From contig JALVDG010000243.1 of NCBI GenBank assembly GCA_027009095.1, forward strand, positions 1 to 10,218: DNA of 10,218 nucleotides, written 5' to 3'. This document shows positions 6,075 to 10,218 of the stretch, one piece after another. Within the stretch, counting starts at the first letter, position 1. Each line of letters opens with the position of its first letter. The position numbers were made by a program, and so were the translations under genes. The stretch is from Thiotrichaceae bacterium. Its GTDB lineage: Bacteria > Pseudomonadota > Gammaproteobacteria > Thiotrichales > Thiotrichaceae. Under the pieces are notes generated by a model that did no database searches, had not been told where the DNA came from, and saw nothing but the letters and a program-made list of their open reading frames with translations.

Positions 6075-7385
6075 CTATAAACTCAAATCATCTAAAGATA
6101 AACCACGATACTCAAATGTATACCCCTTTAATTGCAGCTCAAGTCTAAGCGATTTTTCTTTTAACTGACTTAGACTTATACGTCTAGGGTTTCGTTTAAC
6201 CTCTGCAATCAATACTTTTTTATCAAGCTCATTGAGAGCAACAATATCAATCTCATTTTTATTACCTGATTCCCAATAATTACCGATAACATTGTACTCC
6301 CCAGTATCAGCCAATTGTTCTTGAAATAAGCGTTCTAGCCATACACCACTATAGCTAGAAAAATCACGCCGAATAATTTTTTGTAGATATTCAAAGTTAC
6401 CAATCTCAACCGCACTACGATAATGATGCACAAACCGAAACCAAAAACTTAGAAAAGCATCTTGGATACGATATTTTATTTGACGACTATTTGGTTTAGC
6501 TAAAACAGGAGTAATACGTTGAATAATCTCAAACTCTTTTTCCAATCGCTGTAGATAAGGGCCTACTGATATTTCCAATATTGATTCAATTTGGCTACGG
6601 CTAGTATTTCCATTCGCAATACAAGCAAGAATAGAAAAATAAGTATTTTGTTCACCACCAAACTCTTCAGCAAGACGATATTTTCCTTCCTCGATAACAA
6701 GGCTATGCTCATTAATCCATTGTGACCACAAATCGCTACGGCTATCCGTTCTGGAAAGCCATTCCAAATACTTGGGGACACCACCGCTCAATGTATACCA
6801 AGTTAAGCAATTCTCACTACTAAAATGCTGTTGATCTTTTAGCAACTCAGCAATATACAGAGGTTTAAGAGGCTGTAGGTTGAGGCGATTATCCGCACGA
6901 CCAAATAAAGGCTCTTTGCTGTCCTGAAAAATCTTAGTCATCAACGAATAAAGCGAGCCACAACAAATCAGATGCATTCGGATCGTTGAACGATGTTGAT
7001 CCCACAGGTTTTGTAAGTCAGAGAAAAAGCCATTGTTCAAGCGACTAATATCCTGAAACTCATCCAGTATTAACGTTAGAGGCTGCTGTTTAGCATAGTC
7101 AAACAAGACTAAAAAAATATCGCGTAATCGCTTGGGTTTACCAAATATAGGAATATCAAGCTGAGTATGTATTTGATCAGCAAATTCTTCACAAAGTAAA
7201 GACTCTGATTTTCGTGAAATAAACAAGTAAAGCGACTTTCTGTCTTGAAAAACCTGCTGAAGTAACGCTGTTTTCCCCACACGGCGACGACCAACAAGAA
7301 GCGTTAGATTTGACTGCCCTTCTTCTGCTTGTTGAGACCATTTTAGTAACTGTTTACGTTCTTTTTCACGATTGTAGAATTTCAT
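6075..7385 (-). CDS. AAA-type ATPase with C-terminal DUF234/PD-(D/E)XK-like domain
   Basis: The 436-residue product has a P-loop NTPase domain (about 1-220) with Walker A VGRRRVGKTAL (31-41), Walker B LILDEFQD (105-112), a CCGS motif (141-144) in sensor position, and SGGVPKYLEW (200-209). A winged-helix-like segment follows (about 245-295). The C-terminal part (about 305-430) has FLSFWFRFV and then NEIDIVALNE (377-386) with IAEVKRN (393-399), the D...ExK arrangement of a restriction-nuclease-like fold seen in DUF234. The overall match is to the archaeal-type ATPase (ATPase_2) family, common in archaea and patchily present in bacteria. Its role is not established; nucleic-acid binding or cleavage is inference from the fold. 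Patchy distribution suggests transfer. The ATG has no clear Shine-Dalgarno. It is divergent from the small gene at 7458 and shares its promoter region. Confidence 0.88.
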   Translation of the reverse strand: MKFYNREKERKQLLKWSQQAEEGQSNLTLLVGRRRVGKTALLQQVFQDRKSLYLFISRKSESLLCEEFADQIHTQLDIPIFGKPKRLRDIFLVLFDYAKQQPLTLILDEFQDISRLNNGFFSDLQNLWDQHRSTIRMHLICCGSLYSLMTKIFQDSKEPLFGRADNRLNLQPLKPLYIAELLKDQQHFSSENCLTWYTLSGGVPKYLEWLSRTDSRSDLWSQWINEHSLVIEEGKYRLAEEFGGEQNTYFSILACIANGNTSRSQIESILEISVGPYLQRLEKEFEIIQRITPVLAKPNSRQIKYRIQDAFLSFWFRFVHHYRSAVEIGNFEYLQKIIRRDFSSYSGVWLERLFQEQLADTGEYNVIGNYWESGNKNEIDIVALNELDKKVLIAEVKRNPRRISLSQLKEKSLRLELQLKGYTFEYRGLSLDDLSL

Positions 7386-7390
7386 TACAT

Positions 7391-7427
7391 TATTGTAGCA
7401 TTTATTACAGTAAATTATACTACAATA
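7391..7427. promoter_or_regulatory. inverted repeat shared by two overlapping divergent promoters
   Basis: TATTGTAG (7391-7398) and CTACAATA (7420-7427) are perfect 8-bp inverted arms, with a nested ATTTA/TAAAT pair inside (7400-7404, 7411-7415) and a further TACA-N4-TGTA at 7386-7397. The plus promoter TTGTAG (7393-7398), 17-base spacer, TATACT (7416-7421) and the minus-strand -10 TATAAT (7419-7414) both fall within it. A regulator bound here would block both genes. Confidence 0.5.
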
Positions 7428-7457
7428 AAAAGTAACGCAAACAGGAGATATAAAATT

Positions 7458-7817
7458 ATGGCAGACCTCTTTTCTATGACTGCACCACTGACGCTACGCA
7501 ACCCTCAAGGCGAGGAGATTTTACTTGCTGAAATTTATAAGCACCCCAAAGGGTTATTATATTTTGAACCATTTTGGCATTTAAAAGAGCCTGAGGAAGG
7601 TATCCACCTTATTAAAGGTTGGGTTTCAGGTGAAGGTCCTTGGAAAATATCTGATTATATTATTAAAGTGCTTGCCTGCTATGGCACAGATGCGTGTTTA
7701 GCAAGTGATTTTGCACAGTGGCAAGATTATCGAATGGCGGCAGGTGGCGAATACCCACCACAGCCTTTAATTGATGCCATTGCGACTAAGTTAGGAGCTA
7801 TGTGTCCTCCCGCTTAA
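7458..7817 (+). CDS. small protein of unknown function, 119 residues
   Basis: I do not recognise this family. The product is soluble-looking, without signal peptide or transmembrane segment, and rich in aromatic residues (LLYFEPFWHLKEPEEG at about 33-48, GWVSGEGPWKISDY at about 54-67). It contains three cysteines (about 74, 79 and 116) and ends with a proline-rich GAMCPPA. Coding is supported by a good AGGAGA Shine-Dalgarno nine bases before the ATG, a plausible -35/-10 pair upstream, and natural amino-acid composition. It is divergent from the ATPase gene and its last 20 bases overlap the 3' end of the P450 gene on the other strand. A functional link to the ATPase is possible only because of the shared promoter region. 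Confidence 0.75.
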   Translation: MADLFSMTAPLTLRNPQGEEILLAEIYKHPKGLLYFEPFWHLKEPEEGIHLIKGWVSGEGPWKISDYIIKVLACYGTDACLASDFAQWQDYRMAAGGEYPPQPLIDAIATKLGAMCPPA

Positions 7818-9171
7818 ATAACTTCACATAAATCCCATTCTCAGAGCGAATGGTTAGTCTGCCGACAGGCTGAGGCTTGAACCCTTCAACCTCTTCTACC
7901 CGATAGTGCTGAAGTACCGAGGTAATAATCAGTACTGCTTCTTGCATGGCAAATGATGCACCGATACAGACTCGTTGCCCCATGCCAAAGGGTAGGTATC
8001 TTGATTTTATGGGTGTTTTTTGTTTTTCTAAGAAACGCTTAGGATTAAAGTCATGTGGTTTTTCCCAGTTATATTTATTGCGGTGGATTAACCACGGCGA
8101 TATAACCACCGATTGACCTGCCTGAATTATTTTATCGCGTAATGTTACTTTCTCTGCGGCTTCACGCATCATAAAACCAACGGGGGGATACAGACGTAAG
8201 GTTTCACGAAAGATGGCGTTGACAAGCTTTAGTTTTTTGAGGTCTGTTGCTTCGATTTCTCTGTCGCCAACTACTGTTTTAATTTCTTGATAGGCTTCTT
8301 CTTGAATTTCAGGGTATTCAGCAAGTAGATAAAACAGCCATGATAAAGCGCTAGCCGATGTTTCGTGACCTGCTAAAAATAACATGGATACTTGATCGAC
8401 AATTTCTTTAAATGAAAAACGCTCTCCTGTATCGGGGTCACGGGTTAATAGTAGGGAAGAGAGAATATCAACCGCTTGCGTTTCTTCGCCATTATTAACT
8501 GCCTCATAACGTGGGCGAATAACTTTTTCTAAAGCTCCTCTTATGATTTTTGCCGCTTGTATACGTTTATGTTCTTTATAACTAAACACCAAGGGGATTT
8601 TAAACATGCGTAACATCGATATTTTTAGCGATTGTTCTTGAAAGCGCGTAAAGGCTGATGTTATTTTTTGTGCTTCTTCAGAACTTAGTTTTGTCGTCAT
8701 AATGGTTCTAAAGATAATATCAGCGGTGATAAAGGTCATTTCTGACTCCATATCAAAGCGGCTACCTGCTTCCACTTTGCTTAAACGCTCGCGCATATCA
8801 TCGGTTGCTTGTTTCATTAAAACAAAGACTTTACCGATACTGGTACTAGCAAATGCAGGGGTTAGTAAATTACGTTGCTTACGCCATTGACAACCATTAG
8901 TGGTAAAAATACTGTCGCCTAATAACGGTTCTAATAATTCGTGCAGTAATTTATTTTTAGGATATTTATCAACCTTATTAACCATAATGTCTTTAACAAG
9001 TGATAACTCATTTGCCACGACTATTTCAATACCAGGCAGTTTTACCTTGCCCGTTTTCATTGTGTAACTGCGTTCAAAAAGTCCGTTCAGCCACGACTTC
9101 CTCTTAATAAAAAAAGTGAACAGTAATGAGGCTTTATTTTTTAATGGTTTAGGATGTACGGGACAGGACAT
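7798..9171 (-). CDS. cytochrome P450 monooxygenase
   Basis: The 457-residue product is a complete class P450 without a membrane anchor. It shows the C-helix WRKQR (96-100) that contacts a haem propionate, the I-helix oxygen-activation motif AGHETSASA (267-275), the K-helix ExxR in FRETLRLYPP (Glu323, Arg326), the FNPKRF meander region (375-380), and the haem-ligand loop FGMGQRVCIG with Cys402. P450s insert one oxygen atom from O2 into an organic substrate, using electrons from a redox partner; no ferredoxin or reductase gene is visible here. The sequence style is that of soluble bacterial P450s similar to fatty-acid or terpenoid hydroxylases, but the substrate cannot be told. The ATG shares one base with the stop codon of the preceding hydrolase gene (TAATG), with AAGGGAG just before it, which implies coupled translation. 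Confidence 0.95.
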   Translation of the reverse strand: MSCPVHPKPLKNKASLLFTFFIKRKSWLNGLFERSYTMKTGKVKLPGIEIVVANELSLVKDIMVNKVDKYPKNKLLHELLEPLLGDSIFTTNGCQWRKQRNLLTPAFASTSIGKVFVLMKQATDDMRERLSKVEAGSRFDMESEMTFITADIIFRTIMTTKLSSEEAQKITSAFTRFQEQSLKISMLRMFKIPLVFSYKEHKRIQAAKIIRGALEKVIRPRYEAVNNGEETQAVDILSSLLLTRDPDTGERFSFKEIVDQVSMLFLAGHETSASALSWLFYLLAEYPEIQEEAYQEIKTVVGDREIEATDLKKLKLVNAIFRETLRLYPPVGFMMREAAEKVTLRDKIIQAGQSVVISPWLIHRNKYNWEKPHDFNPKRFLEKQKTPIKSRYLPFGMGQRVCIGASFAMQEAVLIITSVLQHYRVEEVEGFKPQPVGRLTIRSENGIYVKLFKREDT

Positions 9172-10218
9172 TAGTGTCTCCCTTTGTATTGTTGTGTTAT
9201 ACGTGACTTCAATGACTGCTTTCCTGCTGTCATCGCAAAGTAATCGTATTGACCTAAATTGTCGTTCGACATTAAATATAAAAAGTGCATTTTATAGAAA
9301 TTTCGTCTTATTTTTTGATAGTTAATATCGCTAAAAAGTTTATAAAAACGCGCTGAAAGCAGTACAGGACTATGGCAATAAGGCTCATCTATCAAGCTCA
9401 CTTTAATAGGGTCAACCAGCGGAAAACAAGCACCATCAGCGGGGGAAGTATAATCAACCCAATAAATATTATCGCTACAGGAGATGATCGATAAATCCTT
9501 TTTAATCGACTTAGCCTTTGGTAATAAGCTAAGTAGCGGTATACATTCGCCTAATGTCAGCATATTTAGACAGCACGGTAGTTGCTCTACATCAAGTTTT
9601 TCGGCTATCCGCGCACTAATTGAGCTTGTCAGCATGGTTCCTACGCTATGTCCGACTAAAATAACCTCATCTTGCTGATTATTTTTTAAGACATCAAAAA
9701 TACGTTCTGCAAATAGCTCAATACGCTCATCGACTTCTTTTATTTCACCCGATGCCCAGCGTGAGGTAAAAGCATAAATGCGTAACAGCCAAAATACATT
9801 GAGTCTATCGCCCCATGCTTTTGCAAAGTAGATGACTCCGACAAAAATTCCTCCACCAATGAGCCAGCCAAGCCATGTTAATTGAAAGACAGAAAAAACA
9901 AATACTGCAAGCAAGCAAAGTAGTATCGCCAGTAAGCCAGAAACTGCAATAAATACCGCAGGATATAGACCCGTAATTGCAGGGGTACGCGAGGCTTGAG
10001 CTACTCGTTTTAAGGTGCCTGTGGTAATAAAAACCCATGACACATAAATAAAATCAATAAAGATACTGAGTATTGACTTTACCCAGTGCCGCCGAACAAT
10101 ATCATCCCAACGTAAAAATTCGTATTGAGTGTGTACAGTTTGCCCCTGATCTTGTGCTTCGACTTGCCAGACTTGCGAGATGTTACTGTATTTTTTTCGT
10201 GCTTGAACGCTGACTTTT
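9171..10218 (-). CDS. membrane-anchored alpha/beta-hydrolase-like protein, 5' end outside the window
   Basis: At least 348 residues are visible and the frame remains open to the right edge; a GTG at 10043 is an internal possibility but the upstream frame reads like protein, including WQVEAQDQGQ and LRWDDIVRRHW. The middle has two hydrophobic segments (about 84-110 and 114-132 of the visible part). A cytosolic or periplasmic domain follows with a nucleophile elbow GHSVG (about 189-193, Ser191), preceded by a VILV strand as in alpha/beta-hydrolases. A conserved-looking block, YWVDYTSPADGACFPLVDP, lies at about 252-270. The rest of the catalytic triad cannot be assigned with confidence. It is the upstream gene of an operon with the P450, overlapping it by one base. 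Family members act as esterases or lipases; the substrate here is unknown, though joint work with the P450 on a lipid-like molecule is plausible. Confidence 0.8.
   Translation of the reverse strand, partial: KVSVQARKKYSNISQVWQVEAQDQGQTVHTQYEFLRWDDIVRRHWVKSILSIFIDFIYVSWVFITTGTLKRVAQASRTPAITGLYPAVFIAVSGLLAILLCLLAVFVFSVFQLTWLGWLIGGGIFVGVIYFAKAWGDRLNVFWLLRIYAFTSRWASGEIKEVDERIELFAERIFDVLKNNQQDEVILVGHSVGTMLTSSISARIAEKLDVEQLPCCLNMLTLGECIPLLSLLPKAKSIKKDLSIISCSDNIYWVDYTSPADGACFPLVDPIKVSLIDEPYCHSPVLLSARFYKLFSDINYQKIRRNFYKMHFLYLMSNDNLGQYDYFAMTAGKQSLKSRITQQYKGRH

Noticed and set aside
9116..9678. Plus-strand frames over the P450/hydrolase junction
   Set aside because: They are antisense to well-supported genes and lack start signals or recognisable protein features.

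Overview
The window looks like a chromosomal segment of a low-GC, sulfur-oxidising proteobacterium, most likely a gammaproteobacterium. The evidence is an unmistakable soxB (thiosulfohydrolase of the Sox pathway), a neighbouring two-component system of the TtrS/TtrR or FixJ type, and a housekeeping tsaC of proteobacterial length. A Thiotrichales/Beggiatoaceae-like or sulfur-symbiont lineage would fit, but that placement is inference; no rRNA or other lineage marker is present. There are no tRNAs, CRISPR arrays or complete insertion sequences.

Left part (1-2521): soxB lies alone on the minus strand. No soxXAYZ genes are visible. Its 3' side is a 356-bp gene-free stretch holding hairpins and an unusual 84-bp element with perfect 18-bp inverted arms. 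Its 5' side is a 257-bp divergent intergenic region with a soxB -10 box, a 15-bp palindrome at the -35 position, a G4/C4 stem-loop, and a C-rich repeat-like stretch just before the kinase gene.

Middle (2522-5987, plus strand): a membrane sensor kinase (periplasmic PhnD/TtrS-like binding domain, one transmembrane helix, PAS, HisKA, HATPase), a FixJ-type response regulator and tsaC follow in one direction. The kinase is notable because signal peptide and binding domain begin 94 codons before the first ATG in frame, with no ATG, GTG or TTG available, so a rare start codon or a lost start must be considered. The divergent layout suggests that the pair senses a sulfur oxyanion such as thiosulfate or tetrathionate and controls soxB.

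Right part (6075-10218): a minus-strand AAA-type ATPase with a C-terminal DUF234/PD-(D/E)XK-like domain is divergent from a small unknown gene. Both appear to be driven by overlapping face-to-face promoters sharing one inverted repeat. The small gene runs convergently into a cytochrome P450 gene, overlapping its 3' end by 20 bp. The P450 is the second gene of a minus-strand pair: the gene before it encodes a membrane-anchored alpha/beta-hydrolase, the two sharing one base at TAATG. The hydrolase frame is open to the right edge, so that gene is incomplete in the window.
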